Below, piece by piece: positions 24,292 to 41,434 of a stretch of DNA of 64,000 bases. How positions within the stretch are numbered: the stretch's first letter is position 1; each line of letters opens with the position of its first letter. A program made the translations under genes and the position numbers. The stretch lies in NCBI GenBank assembly GCA_032622095.1, contig CP136061.1, forward strand, positions 136,611,587 through 136,675,586, read 5' to 3'. Source of the stretch: Siphonodentalium dalli. Taxonomy: Eukaryota > Mollusca > Scaphopoda > Gadilida > Siphonodentaliidae. The notes under the pieces were generated by a model. It was not told the DNA's origin, made no database searches, and saw only the letters and a list, made by a program, of their open reading frames with translations.

Positions 24292-25438
24292 CAGTAATGC
24301 TCTAATTAATCGACTGCTTAACCACAGCAGAATTATGGGTAACTTTTCAGGATTTAGTCGGAAATATGGCTTGTTGCCATTCATCGGAAAGCTCTCATCG
24401 AGAGCTTTCCGATGAATGGCAACAAGCCATATTTCTAGTGTTGAAACGATTAGTGAATTTCAGAGTCGACTAGTCGAGGCCCAAAAGTCGCGTTGAGTCG
24501 ACTAGTCGGTACCCGATATCAAAACTTTCAAACATAACATTGTACGGAAAATTCATCGTGCATGGCGTACACCGATGACTGATGCAATGACGGTCTATTG
24601 CGTTGTGCATTTCCCTGCATACACACCAATTTATTTGGGAAATAATACTGTAAACATCTTGATATTTATCCAACACACTGAATGTAATTATATAATTAGA
24701 CATGTGGTTGATAATGATTAGAAACACGATCATTTATATAGGTTTTAAATTTAATATCAGCGTTCGAGATTATTTCGTTTAGTCACATGATCATCAATAA
24801 ACCGGTGCACAGCATTGTCACTATAAAATGTTAATGTTCCAACTAAATACGCCCTATTGTATAGGCTACGTTGTAGAATACGGTAGCCAGTTCTTAATGT
24901 CAGTATCATTTATATACGGTAGCACCAATGACGTCACCTTAAGCGACCTTCACCAAGCGTCGCATCATAACCCGACGGTGCGAGATCAATTGAAATATAC
25001 ACAGTGTCTATATCAAAGCGGTCTCGGGCAAACGACAAAGCCGTGTCAATCAATGCCATCATGTCTTTGACCTCAAACGACGAGTGAGACATTGTGTTGT
25101 CAATTTCATTCATTCAATTAATAGTCGGGTCACCGGTCCATGTGTGTCTATACTAGTAACACTGTCAATTCCGGGTGCCACCAAACGTTATACTTACCAT
25201 AACTTAAGTGCAGTTAACACCATTTATGCCGGAATTGATCTTGAAAACGTTATACATGAAACTAATACACTATATTCCAACTAGTCGACGGCAAAATTCA
25301 GAGTCGACGTTCTGACATTTCAGCGTCGTCTACGACTAGTCGATTAATCGTTTCAACCCTACATATTTCCATCTAAATCCTGAAAAGTTACCCATAATTC
25401 TGCTGTGGTTAAGGAGTCGATTAATTAGAGCATTACTG
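24292..25438. mobile_element. TAM-1 foldback element split by a hAT-like insertion
   Basis: The left half runs from CAGTAATGCTC through the central palindrome to CAAGCCATATTTC. The right half resumes at CATATTTCCATCTAAATCC and ends GCATTACTG-TA. The halves join to a normal TAM-1 copy once the insertion at 24436-25361 and one 8-bp duplicate are removed. Confidence 0.85.
24436..25361. mobile_element. Non-autonomous hAT-like element with 8-bp target duplication
   Basis: The ends are TAGTGTTGAAACGATTAGTG and its inverted counterpart TAATCGTTTCAACCCTA, followed inward by several GTCGACTAGTCG-type words. CATATTTC flanks both sides (24428-24435 and 25362-25369). An 8-bp duplication and GTTGAAACGATTA-type termini are characteristic of the hAT superfamily. 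No transposase frame is visible in 926 bp. Confidence 0.85.
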
Positions 25439-25440
25439 TA

Positions 25441-25921
25441 ATTGTCCCAAAACTGATTCATGCACCTGTGCTTTTGTATTGTTGAATTATTCTTCAATGT
25501 TTATCTGGAATCCAATGACCCATGACTGATATTATATGTGTGGGGTGACAAAAAAAATTGACATCTTCAAATAAACCAAGAAGAATAACTCTAGAAAAGG
25601 AAATGCCAAATTTTATTTATATTCAGTTTGGTAACTCGAGAGGGGTGGTATCTGTACGGACTGATGAAAATCAACATGAGACAAACAAAAAATACCTGCA
25701 CAAGGGAAACATGACCATCACCACTTGACACGCATTTGAAAGCCCTTGTGATGGCAAATATTTGTGACATTCAACAACCAGTGGCTGAGACATTTGTGAA
25801 AACACATAGGACTTGGTAACCTGCACTCGGACAATACAAATTATCTATGATAACTCAATTTGCTGTACTGCCAGTTTCCGTTCAAGAGAAGGAGAGTTAT
25901 TTGTGACTCGCCCAGTGTATC
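25441..25921. other. No gene seen
   Basis: Unique-looking AT-rich sequence. No exon or repeat recognised. Confidence 0.4.
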
Positions 25922-26321
25922 TTAACCCTTTACCCAACAAACCGGCCAAAACTGGCCAAATAAAGCTGCAACAGCCTAAATTATCTTGGGTCTGTCTCAA
26001 TAAAACCATACAAATATGGATATCATTGGAACCGGCTCATTGACCACATTGTGATGGTTACAGTTATGCCCTGTGCCAATGCATTCTCTTATATATGCGA
26101 GTCGACCATAGGTCGCCTCGCATATATAAGAGAATGCATTGGCCTAAAAAACATCTTTTTTTAACACTTTTTACCATTTTTTCTTTCATTCTTTAACAAT
26201 TTTATAATTTTTAATGTGTTAAGCCAATGCATTCTCTTATATATGCGAGGCGACCTATGGTCGACTCGCATATATAAGAGAATGCATTGGCACAGGGCCG
26301 TTCTGTTGGGTAAAGGGTTAA
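25922..26321. mobile_element. TTAA-1 miniature element, complete
   Basis: Ends and interior are nearly identical to the copy at 11351-11741, same orientation: TTAA-CCCTTTACCCAACA, two long hairpins (about 26081-26141, 26223-26291) and TGTTGGGTAAAGGG-TTAA. Confidence 0.9.
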
Positions 26322-26380
26322 GGATGACATCCTACTCAATCATGCAGAGATGTATCATCTCCACACTCCCTTCTCAATAT

Positions 26381-27103
26381 AAGGGTCAATTCACACCGGG
26401 CATGAGCATGTGATTTTTATGACCATTTTTTGTCATATGTAGAGGTTTAAAGTGCGCAATTTTTATATTCACACCGAACAAGACCGTATCGTGATGTTAT
26501 GCTTCGTCGATTTCTCACGTTGTGGTATACCAGTGAGATAATTGAGTGGCTGTGAAATAGGATGTTTATCCGTGCACACTTGTCTTATATTTGAAGGCGA
26601 CATATGCATTTGTCGCCGCGATAACAAAGGTGATGGATGGAGGACCATAGCAACAGGCTGATAACTGAAGTGCAATACCATGTGTGTCTGTATGACATGA
26701 AGTTGAAAGTGTATACAATAATAAAAAGAGAAGAGAAATTCCTGTCTTGTGAAGTCACTTTGGCCACAATTTGCACCCTGCCGCCGATAATAAAAACTTA
26801 CAAACTGGAATTACAGAACCATATTCAATTACAAGCAATTGCTATGAGAATTTAGGAATTCCGTGCACCATTCCACTTGACATATATATTTGACAATGAA
26901 ATGAGTTTGATAAACTCTTACATGTATATGTTAAGCAAATTGTGTTTAAAATGTTCATATACCAGGAAATGATGAACTCAAACGATTATCTACCCTAATC
27001 ATCGCGCAATACGAAGCGATTCAGTCAATTCCGGTTGAACCGCTATGGACGACAGAAAACGGCCGTAAAAATCACGTAATCATGCCCGGTGTGAATTGAC
27101 CTT
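26381..27103. mobile_element. Inverted-repeat element abutting the AK6 stop codon
   Basis: GGTCAATTCACACCGGGCAT near 26385 pairs with ATGCCCGGTGTGAATTGACC ending at 27101. The interior (26410-27080) has no convincing gene. The right end lies 2-3 nt from the AK6 stop codon (27106-27108), so the AK6 3' untranslated region must run into this element. The target duplication is unclear. Confidence 0.75.
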
Positions 27104-27105
27104 AA

Positions 27106-32630
<5,525 letters not shown>

Positions 32631-32699
32631 TATTCTCAATCTATCAATTAATTCATCTATCAAGAATTTCTGTACCTGAAAATAACCAACACCATGAAA

Positions 32700-33263
32700 T
32701 ATTAGAGCAAGATCGCTCGTACTGTGAATGCTTCATACCACTCGTGCGTTAAAGGAGTACTCGGCAGGAAGTTGGTGGATATTGTCAGGATATATGCACG
32801 ATTCTGTTGCAGCATGGGGTTGCTTCCTAGTTAGAGGATGGGAATGGCGAATGTGTCATATGCCCTATGGCCAAGGTATGGCCAGGTTAAAATATATTAA
32901 AGTGATATGAAACCTTACGCTGGGGTAATTTACATGTTTATATTGAATATTCTCTGTAAATAATTATTCTGTGTCTTTCAAAAAGAAATCAGAATTAATT
33001 CGTTTAAGTATTGGTTGAAATATAATTATAGAACAGTTTAGAGTGACTCCCCTTATCAAGATGCATACTGGCTCTGAAAGACTGATCGGTCAATGTTAGC
33101 CTGATCGGGCTATTCCTGTCCAAGAGTCAGATGGGGCCTAGCCTACTAGTATATATGAATTAGTCAGACACCGACTTAGTAACAGGCTTATGCCCTCCAA
33201 GTCGGACCACGGTCGCTCTTCGGCATGAGCGAGTTGCTAATGTTTTTAAATACATATATAGTC
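32700..33263. other. No gene seen upstream of AK6
   Basis: Region 5' of AK6. TTAAAGGAGTACTCGGC near 32750 resembles a TTAA-8-type end without a partner. No core promoter motif could be assigned. Confidence 0.35.
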
Positions 33264-33445
33264 ATCAACAATTCCATGACTGGAGCTTCCTGAAATTTTG
33301 CAAAAAAAACCCTGTGCCAATACATTATCGTATATATATGCAAGTCTCCCATAGGGAGCCTTGCATATATAAAAGAATACATTGGCCAAACAATATTTAC
33401 CTTGACCTTGTATTAAAGCCAGTGCATTATCTTATATACATGTAT
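33264..33445. mobile_element. TTAA-2 element fragment
   Basis: CCATGACTGGAGCTTCCTG, CCCTGTGCCAATACATTAT and one hairpin (about 33317-33387) match TTAA-2. The outer TTAA is mutated (CAACAATT) and the right side is lost. Confidence 0.6.
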
Positions 33446-34296
33446 ACAAGGTCTGTATGTATGTACAGTCTGTCAGGATGCCCTGAGGAGTTACTGGCTT
33501 TAAAGATTATCCCGCACGTTTGTGATATTCAAGGGACTACATATGTATACATGTACATAATCATGGGTTGCAATCGCTGGGCACCGGCTTCCAGAATTTG
33601 AATTTGGGCTTTTAGTCACAACTGAAATAGAAAATAAGTGCGAATTATAACAAATGAAGAGCGCAAATCCCTAAAAAAAAATCACCTTTGATGCGTCTTC
33701 TGATACATGGTGTATATTCGTATTTTGTGGATGAAGTGCTGCTAATAACGGCTTAGATGGAACGATAAAATGGCTTCAGTCCGCCATTTTATTTTTACGA
33801 GAAAAACAGAGCGTTCTTTCTTAATTTTGGAGCGAATTTCTGCAACAATTTCACTGCAAAGTGGACCTACTAGTATTTGGAAAAATTTACATTCCCTGTG
33901 TCTAATCCTACATTTTGAAATCCGATACACCCCATTATATATCAGCTGAAATTTATATTATTGTAAACACCGAGTCTATTTTTAGCTGTTTTCATCGGCG
34001 CCAATATATACTGAGTTTGCGTGTTCGCCAATTCAGTATTTGTAAAACAGCCATATTGTAGCTAAAACGAATGTGCAGGCAGTGAGTATTCCACTTCGTC
34101 ATTTGAGACCAAATACTTGTTGTTTGCTAGCGTATTCATCGAGAAATCTAAATTCTAAACATTGATGTTGAATGCAGTTTTCCATGTTTCATGGTACCTT
34201 CGCATGGGTGGGTTAACCGTTATAATCGGTCTCCAGATGTGCATAAATCACATCTTTGCTTGAATTAATTAATAGCTTACTGTTGTGCAATATATG
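33446..34296. other. No gene seen
   Basis: Unique-looking sequence with no exon or repeat recognised. Confidence 0.4.
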
Positions 34297-34704
34297 AAGT
34301 CGGTAGCCGAGAGGTAGCGTACTGGTCTCTCGTGCTAGCGGACCGGGGATCGCAACCTGGTCAGGGTATTCTGACTAAAATCAGAACTCGGTCAGATACC
34401 AAGTTTGTAACTTATGTAAGGCTGAAAAGTCTCATTCGAGATCACTGAATAAAGATCCGAATGCAAAAATGCTGACTTCCCCCATTACAACATTTGTCCA
34501 GGTATGTTGTTGTGGTGCAGTATACACTGTCCGATCGGGTTAATGGCCGGCTGACCCGTGTACACGCCTCGGTGTGTGCACGTTAAAGAACGCTACTGGA
34601 GTCACCACAGGGCTATAAAGTTACTCGGCCGTGGTAGCACCTGGACCGGCTCATAATTGTCAGTAAATGACAGCGAGCTGTAATGTGAAGAAGAAGAAGA
34701 AAAC
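34297..34704 (+). mobile_element. tRNA-derived SINE
   Basis: A pol III A box (TAGCCGAGAGG, 34304-34314) and a B-box-like GGATCGCAACC (about 34348-34358) are spaced as in tRNA genes. A roughly 300-bp body follows, containing GTGTGCACGTTAAAGAAC, and a GAA-repeat tail (34687-34704). The head cannot fold as a functional tRNA end to end, and the long body and simple tail fit a SINE. Target duplication not resolved. Confidence 0.7.
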
Positions 34705-35123
34705 TTCATTTTAATACCAAGTTTGCTTGTGGGCACTGTAAAAATACATTATTTCTATACAGCTGTTCCACGGCCTTGATTTAGACAATTTTATGTTAGG
34801 TCAGTCGATAATGCAACTTCTGGTGTCCGGCCAGTGGCGGGGTTAATATATGTGGCTGGGGCGAATATCGGCTTTTGTTAAGACACCAAAAGGAGCCCTA
34901 TGCGTGCTGTATTCCTCAAGATATTCTGTTCCGCAGATTGTCATTCTATTCCATATTCCATCCCATCCCGCAGATTGTCATGTCCTCAACATTGCTAGGC
35001 CTAGTCCGTAAACCTGACGTTTATAATCAGAGCAAAGCTCTATAGTATAGATAAATTCGAGAGCGTTTTACTTTTAAGTTTTAGTAGCTCTGTTTGAATA
35101 GTAGTATTAGTAATAGTTGGGTC
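34705..35123. other. No gene seen
   Basis: Includes a short direct repeat CCGCAGATTGTCAT (about 34935 and 34969). Nothing else recognised. Confidence 0.4.
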
Positions 35124-35437
35124 CAAATCAAATCAAATCAAATCAAATATTTAATGGTATGAATACAACATGTGAATTATGACCAATTATAACAAACATA
35201 TAGTGACAAACATATAGTAACATTTAATGATCAACATAATTAGAAATGAAAAATAAAGAATATGTGTTTGTGCTTGTGATACTCAGCTACAGGATGAGGC
35301 ATTTACGTTTCAAGTACATGCTGTGTACCCCAGTCAATATAATTTTATTAATATCCATATCATGCAAACTGAACAAAAAGGATAAGTTATCTTCATTATT
35401 GAGTTTTTCAAAGTTAGGAACAGTTACATTCAATGAA

Positions 35438-37190
35438 TCAATTATATAAGCATGTCCTTTCAGCAGCAAGGCATCTACAATTTAGCATAAAATGTTTCTC
35501 ATCTTCTACTTCTATTTCACATAGTGGACATAGTCTTTTTTGAAGGTCAGTACCCTTATGTCTACCTTTTTCTACTAATAATTTACTATCGCTAATTCGT
35601 AATTTAGTAAAGGAATTTATAGCATCTTTAGGCATGTCTGTTAGGAGATATTTTTCCATCTCGAATGATGTCTTGAATGTTCTATAAAATCTCAATTTTA
35701 TTCCCATTGGGTTTATTAGTATCATTATGTAATTCTTTCCTCCAATAGTCTGTAAAATCTCTTTCTAGTTTTTTGGAGAGCGCATGACTTAATTTTTTAC
35801 TGCTGAACGTTGACTGTTGTACCCAAGGATGATGAAACCCAATTTTCTCAAGAAATAACTCCATATTATATGCAAATCCTCTATCTATTGAGAGGCCTTC
35901 AATGTATGCATTTTTTACAAGTGCTTCATCAGATAGGTTGATAATATGGTGCCAGAATCCTACAGTATTTTTCAGCCCCGTAATGTAAATAGGAAATGTT
36001 CCTGTCTCAGCTAAGCATGCCAAATTAACCGCTGTCCTATTCACGCCTAACAACATCTTAATAAATTTAATTTGGATGCTTTCCGGTTGGAAACTCTCCA
36101 TTCGGGTTTCGATATTTTTCCCTTTTCGAATCATATAATCTAAAGTGGTAAGTTCACTCCCATATAACAATATAGGTTTAACACATGAGTTAAATAATTT
36201 CAGCATAGGCATAATGTTATTCTTCTCACCCAAAAGCTGTCTTCTTATACAAAATGTAGCTTTAATTGCTTTCTTGCATAAAAAATCCAATGCGGGGGCA
36301 AAGATACCAGAAGGTTTCATTATAAATCCAAGGTATTTGTATTCCTTGATTTGATCCACTTTAACACCCTTATAAGTAAAATCCATATTTTTTAATATCC
36401 TACCACTCTGGTGGAAAACCATAATATTAGATTTTTTCAAATTAACCGATAATCCCCATATTGAACAAAATTCTTCTAATTTATGCAAAGTTTTCTGAAG
36501 CCCCTCCTTTGATTCCGATATGAGAACTATATCGTCTGCATATAATAGACAAGACAACTCAGATTTATTCAAGGTTACTGGATCACATGAAGTATCCAGA
36601 AGATCAACAAAATCATTCATGTATATGGAGAATAGTGCAGGGCTTAGCACGCATCCTTGTTTAACACCAACTGATGATGTGATATTAGGTGTTGCTCCAT
36701 CTGGCAGCTTAATGGAATAATCTACTTCTTCATATATACTCTTGATCGCTTTGTATACCGGTCCTACGACACCATACTTCTGAAGTTTCACCATAAGCGC
36801 ATTCCTATTTACTGTATCAAAAGCTTTCCTTAGGTCTACAAAGCATGTGTATAGATATTTAGATTTACATAAGGCTTTGTCAATTAAAGTTTTAAGTGTC
36901 AAAATATGGTCTGTAGTACGACACCCTTTTTTGAAGCCGATTTGTTCATTACATATTATATTGTTCTTTGATAGAAATTGTTCCAGTCTTCCATTGAGAA
37001 TTTTTGCATAAAGTTTTGACATGCAACTAGATAAGGCAATACCTCTGTAGTTGCCAGGGTCTTATGTAGTGGTTTTATCAGATTCTGGCACCATATGTGT
37101 GGATAAATTCCTGATTTTAATAACAGATTGAAAAATTTCGCATACACAATAGAAATAGTAGAAAATGATGCTTTAGTCATGTCATTAGTA
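35438..37190 (-). pseudogene. LINE reverse transcriptase part of ORF2
   Basis: The longest open stretch is 37022-35682. It contains the fingers motif NEQIGFKKGCRTTDHI, palm motif A CFVDLRKAFDTVNR, the SVGVKQGCVLSPALFSIY block, the catalytic LLYADDIVL and the thumb-side CVKPILLYGSE. A frame change near 37070 links it to the preceding segment that ends SGIYPHIWCQNLIKPLHK. Another near 35700 links it to the C-terminal segment with CPLCEIEVEDEKHFMLNC, a CCHC-like zinc motif. Catalytic aspartates are intact but the frame is broken. Confidence 0.85.
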
Positions 37191-38794
37191 ATACCGTCGA
37201 TACTGCAGGAAGTCTTAGATTTAAGAGTGGATATGGCCTTCCTGACCTCTGCTTCTGTTATATTTGGTCTGGGAAATATCCCTTAGGAATCTTGGTATCA
37301 CTATTTTCATTGAGAAGGGAGTTAAAATAAGTCACCCAGCTGTCGGGTGAAATATTTGAACATGGGTCATTGTTGGACTTATCTTTGAGTTTATCTACCT
37401 TGTTCCAAAATTAATTCGGTTGTTTATCTTTGCAACCTACAATGTCGTTCAGAATATCATTCCGATATGCCCTTTGTTTCTGTTGAATCATTTTTTTTTT
37501 TTTTTTTACCTTCCACCATAACTGACATTCTTAGAGTTTTATTTAGAGGATCTTTAGTCAACTTTCTACTAAGGTGCTTTATATGTCTATATTGGCCACT
37601 ACAATCCTTATCATACCACTTCTTCTTAATCTTTCTCTTTTGATTTTTATTTATTTTCTGTTTATTTTTAATAACATTTGCTGTTTTGATCAATTGAGAT
37701 GTAAAATGATTTGTTATAGTGTTTACTGTATCCTCATTGTTGCATTTATTGGTCAGATCAGTATTATCAATTAGATCACAAATGCTATTGAAATCAACAT
37801 GGCTTAACTCTTTCTGAAATTTTATAAATTCTATCATTGACCATTTTTTCTGTTGTGGAATCTGAGTTAATTTAACGTTTTTCTTTTGGGATCTGAAGTT
37901 TTCTCTCATTATGATATGAGTCGATATTTTGCAATGATCAGACAATTGTTGATTGTAGTCCCCTACTTGGAATTGTACTATATCGTTTAACATGTTGGTA
38001 CTACATATACAATAGTCATCAATGGCGGCCCCGTTATAACCATGGAATGTCACTTTACCAGAAGAGTCTCCAAGAGTTCTACCATTTAGTATTCTGACCT
38101 GAGCCCCAATACACATGTCTAATATATTCTTTCCATAAGCATTAGTTTTCTGAGGAATTTGTGTATTTCGAAAAAGTTGCATAGCATCTGGCCAATAGTT
38201 GTAAGGTAAAAGGTTATCCATATATTCATCATTATCATTAACAATAAAATCATTGTCCTTATTATTTATGTGAGCATTTAGATCCCCTATTATCATGACT
38301 TTTCCCTTTTTATTATAATTTAATGTATCTGATCCCAATTTCTCAAAGATTGTTTTTTCTATGTCTTTTATAGTTGCATATGTGGAGTTTTCTGGAGAGA
38401 TATAGACTGAGCAAACATATACATCCTCTTGCATATGGAAATATTCATGATCCAATTTTATCCAAATCATGTCACCCATACTTTTATCTATGATTTTCAC
38501 CCCTTTGGCTATATCATGTTTTATAATTACTGCAATCCCTCCTTTGAGCCTACTAGTTTCCTTTGAACAACATTGTAAGATGCATTTATATCCATCCAAA
38601 CTGATTGCCTCATTACTTCCGATGTGTATTTCTTGAAGGAATATAATATCTGATGTGAGTTGTTGTTTAAAATCATCATTATCAATCTTATTTGTTCGTT
38701 CATTGTTTACTCTTCTGATCAAACCATTCACGTTCCAAGAACTTATTTCTAGAATTTTGGGAATATTTGATCTGGACATCTTTATCGATGACAA
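37191..38794 (-). pseudogene. LINE endonuclease part of ORF2
   Basis: The frame opens with ATG at 38794. SSWNVNGL, FLQEIHIG, the central GDLNAH and the terminal LSDHCK carry the expected asparagine, glutamate, aspartate and histidine residues of an APE-type endonuclease. The frame breaks in a 17-nt A run (plus-strand T run 37491-37507). Just downstream, a TAA (37411-37413) stands in the QPN-stop-FWNKV context, where related elements usually have an acidic residue. A further shift occurs near 37270. Confidence 0.85.
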
Positions 38795-39974
38795 GAGATA
38801 TTCACAAAGAAAATGAACAAGTTTCTGTATCCGAGTGTTAATTATGAATTTCCCTATAGACTTATATATATAGTGTATTAAAGATAACTACCTTAAGTAT
38901 TTGTAGATATGTATGTTGCAAAGACTAGATTCAACAACTATTATAATACTTTCAAAACAAAAGACCTCCCTATTTGGGAAGAGTTGTAATATATTAAACA
39001 TTTGACGTAAACAAACAATATAAACAAACAATGGTTATTATGGGTGGCTCCAATTCAGAAGAAGTGTTCGACTAAGGAATAATGTATTAAACCAAATTAG
39101 TATTCATATCTGTACGTTAACCACTTGAATGGAAATGCAATAATTAGAATTATACAAAAACCAGCATTTAATTTAAGAGATGAAGATACTGAGTTATTCT
39201 GCTTTGATGTCATTTCTCTAGATATATATATACTTACTATTGTGTTTAAGTATTCAAAATTGACATCTTCACTAAAACATTGACAACTCAGTCAATAGAA
39301 ATTAAAGCTATACTTTAATGAAGATTAATCAACTATTAACTCCTATCATATTTCCCTTTATTTCCTTATACTTTAAAAGTGATATTAACACTCTCAAAGT
39401 AGAAGGGAGAAGAAAAAAAAAGTAAAAACAAAAAAAACAAACAAAAACAAAAACAAAAACAAAAAACAAAAAAAACAAAATGGATCCAATATTGTTCACA
39501 TCAATTAGTAGTCAGGGTAGGGACACACTATAAAGTGTATGCCGAGGCCGGCTCCAAATAAAAGGTGTAATCGGGGGTTTTGTGGCGTTTGCTCTGTTGT
39601 TTCTCAATGGATATTAATGAAATTTGGTGTATATGTCCGGACTGGGACATGGAATAGAATGACGTTTGAATTGTTTTTAAATTCACAAATTTGTTGATTT
39701 TATTCAACTTTTTCGTTCTGAAACACACTATAAAGTGTATACGGCCGGCTCCAATTAAAAGGTGTAAGCGGCTTATGTGCTTAGCGATATAGGTAATCGG
39801 ATTAACTAACTGACGACTCTATAGACTATTAGTATTGGGTGTTTTGTATCACTTGAGGTTTTTGGTGAAATAATAATTTAGAAAGTGAAATACATGATAA
39901 AATAAATTTAATCACAAAAGAATAATATAAAGACATTAAATTCACAGAATAAAACAAACATGCGACATACAATT

Positions 39975-40343
39975 TCATGTTCGGTGCTGGATGGCACCTC
40001 TCAGAATACGTTCAATTCTCCTCTTATATCGGACGATTCCGATATTCTGATCTTTTTTCTCAGGCTGGTGGAGATGTATTAGGTCGGAAGTGTCGAAGTC
40101 AGTAGGGTATCGGATGTCGGGAAAGCGGACGAATTTTTTCTTCAGTTTTTTCTGGATTCGTTTGTTAATCTTATTCCTCTGCTCTTCGAAGTCATCTATC
40201 GATATATTGCCAGCTTTTTGAAAATTTCCTCGACGGAGAATTTCCCCAAACCATATCTCCCTTTTGCCGTTGTTGAGACGTTCGATTATTTTGATCAGGC
40301 TTTTTACGATGGTTGCTGGTTGCTTCCCGACGACGACCATCAA
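39975..40343 (-). CDS. Unrecognised basic ORF in the Ulp1-carrying element
   Basis: An open frame of 122 codons starts at 40343 and runs left. It is strongly charged (EEQRNKINKRIQKKLKKKF; EKKDQNIGIVRYKRRIERIL), which is not typical of random AT-rich sequence. It overlaps the 5' 126 bp of the protease frame head to head. It could be a small DNA- or RNA-binding partner protein or a chance frame. No domain is recognised. Confidence 0.35.
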   Translation of the reverse strand: MMVVVGKQPATIVKSLIKIIERLNNGKREIWFGEILRRGNFQKAGNISIDDFEEQRNKINKRIQKKLKKKFVRFPDIRYPTDFDTSDLIHLHQPEKKDQNIGIVRYKRRIERILRGAIQHRT

Positions 40344-40925
40344 TCACCAACCAACCCAGAATGGCTCACTATCAACGGTCACACGCTTAGAGAGTCACAT
40401 CGCGAAAAGATAGTTAACTACAATGAGATTTGCAGCGACGTTATAAATGGATCAGTTGAAAGAATCAAAGGCCAATATCAAATAAACGGCTTGCAGCAAA
40501 CAGAGCTGACACCCTACTACGACGAAACAAACAAATCCTGGCAATATGTCTCACAATTCGATCCTGCTAAGAAGCCTTCTGCGCAAATCCACCACACCGG
40601 CACTGGACACTGGGTGCTTTCTGTGATGGACAACAACAATAGTGTACACCTTTTGGACAGTCTATTCGCAGACAAGTTGTCTGCATCTTTGGAGATACAA
40701 CTTGGACAATTGTATTTCAATACGACAATTCATGTCCCCCAAGTGCAACAGCAAACCAATTCCGTTGATTGTGGCTTATTTGCAATAGCGTTTTTAGTAG
40801 AATTTTGTATCACTGGTAAAATGGGGATGAAATATTTTGACAATAAGAAACTTAGGGGCCATCTTGTAGAATGTTTGGAGAAAAATGAATTTATATTTTA
40901 TGTATTTATTATATATGTATTATGA
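40218..40925 (+). CDS. Ulp1/SENP-like (C48) cysteine protease encoded by a mobile element
   Basis: The frame of about 235 codons ends at the TAT-TAA-flanked stop 40923-40925, and an AATAAA signal follows within 10 bp. The fold signature of SUMO/NEDD8-type proteases is present in order: TGTGHWVLSV with catalytic His about residue 131, HLLDSLF with Asp about 147, and VPQVQQQTNSVDCGLFAIAF with Gln about 179 and Cys about 185, the usual six-residue Gln-Cys spacing. The triad is intact. The initiation codon is uncertain because the frame opens with TTG rather than ATG, so an upstream exon or a later start is possible. Likely role (inference): processing or deconjugation associated with the element. 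It could also be a captured host gene. Confidence 0.75.
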   Translation: MKISSTENFPKPYLPFAVVETFDYFDQAFYDGCWLLPDDDHQSPTNPEWLTINGHTLRESHREKIVNYNEICSDVINGSVERIKGQYQINGLQQTELTPYYDETNKSWQYVSQFDPAKKPSAQIHHTGTGHWVLSVMDNNNSVHLLDSLFADKLSASLEIQLGQLYFNTTIHVPQVQQQTNSVDCGLFAIAFLVEFCITGKMGMKYFDNKKLRGHLVECLEKNEFIFYVFIIYVL

Positions 40926-41434
40926 TTAAATAAAGTTATCGTTTAAAATAAAATAAAAGTGTTTAAATTATTATTTTGCCAATTTTAAAATTTATTTTAT
41001 CATGAATTTCACTTTCTAAATTATTATTTCCCCAAAATGCTCAAGTGATACAAAACTTCATGACTAATAGCCTAGAGTCGTCAAGACAAATAGTCTAGAG
41101 TTAATCCGATTACCTATATCGCTAAGCACATAAGCCGCTTACACCTTTTAATTGGAGCCGGCCGTATACACTTTATAGTGTGTTTCAGAACGAAAAAGTT
41201 GAATAAAATCAACAAATTTGTGAATTTAAAAACAATTCAAACGTCATTCTATTCCATGTCCCAGTCCGGACATATACACCAAATTTCATTAATATCCATT
41301 GAGAAACAACAGAGCAAACGCCACAAAACCCCCGATTACACCTTTTATTTGGAGCCGGCCTCGGCCTCGGCATTAACTTTATAGTGTGTCCCACATCGTA
41401 TCCTCTTCTGAACCGTCCCTGTTCCCGGGCCATA

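Larger units (their letters stand above)
35124..38794 (-). mobile_element. Non-LTR retrotransposon (APE-type LINE), inactive
   Basis: Reading the minus strand, an AP-endonuclease domain is followed by a reverse transcriptase, a C-terminal zinc-knuckle-like segment and a 3' tail of ATTTG repeats (plus-strand CAAAT repeats at 35124-35148). Four or more frame breaks and one nonsense codon make it inactive. Domain order and the pentanucleotide tail fit LINEs of the broad Jockey/CR1/I group, but I cannot assign the clade. The non-coding stretch 38795-39519, ending in A-rich CAAAAA repeats, may be its 5' or inter-ORF region. Confidence 0.85.
39520..41392. mobile_element. Long-inverted-repeat element carrying a Ulp1-like protease gene
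   Basis: GGGACACACTATAAAGT at 39520 pairs with ACTTTATAGTGTGTCCC ending at 41392. The inverted match continues with indels for about 400 bp (39520-39915 and 40995-41392). Each arm holds two same-orientation copies of a roughly 50-bp subterminal repeat (AACACACTATAAAGTGTATR then GCCGGCTCCAA and AAAAGGTGTAA). Only about 1.08 kb lies between the arms. The only recognisable gene is a C48-type protease; no transposase is visible. No target duplication could be identified. Known carriers of such proteases include Polintons and Zisupton/KDZ-type and some Mutator elements, but none can be assigned here. Confidence 0.8.

Noticed and set aside
34297-34370. A functional tRNA gene
   Set aside because: Pol III boxes are present, but there is no good acceptor-stem pairing, and a long SINE-like body with a GAA tail follows.
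39520-41392. Polinton/Maverick identity for the protease element
   Set aside because: At 1.87 kb it is far too short and there is no polymerase, integrase, ATPase or capsid gene; the protease alone is not enough.
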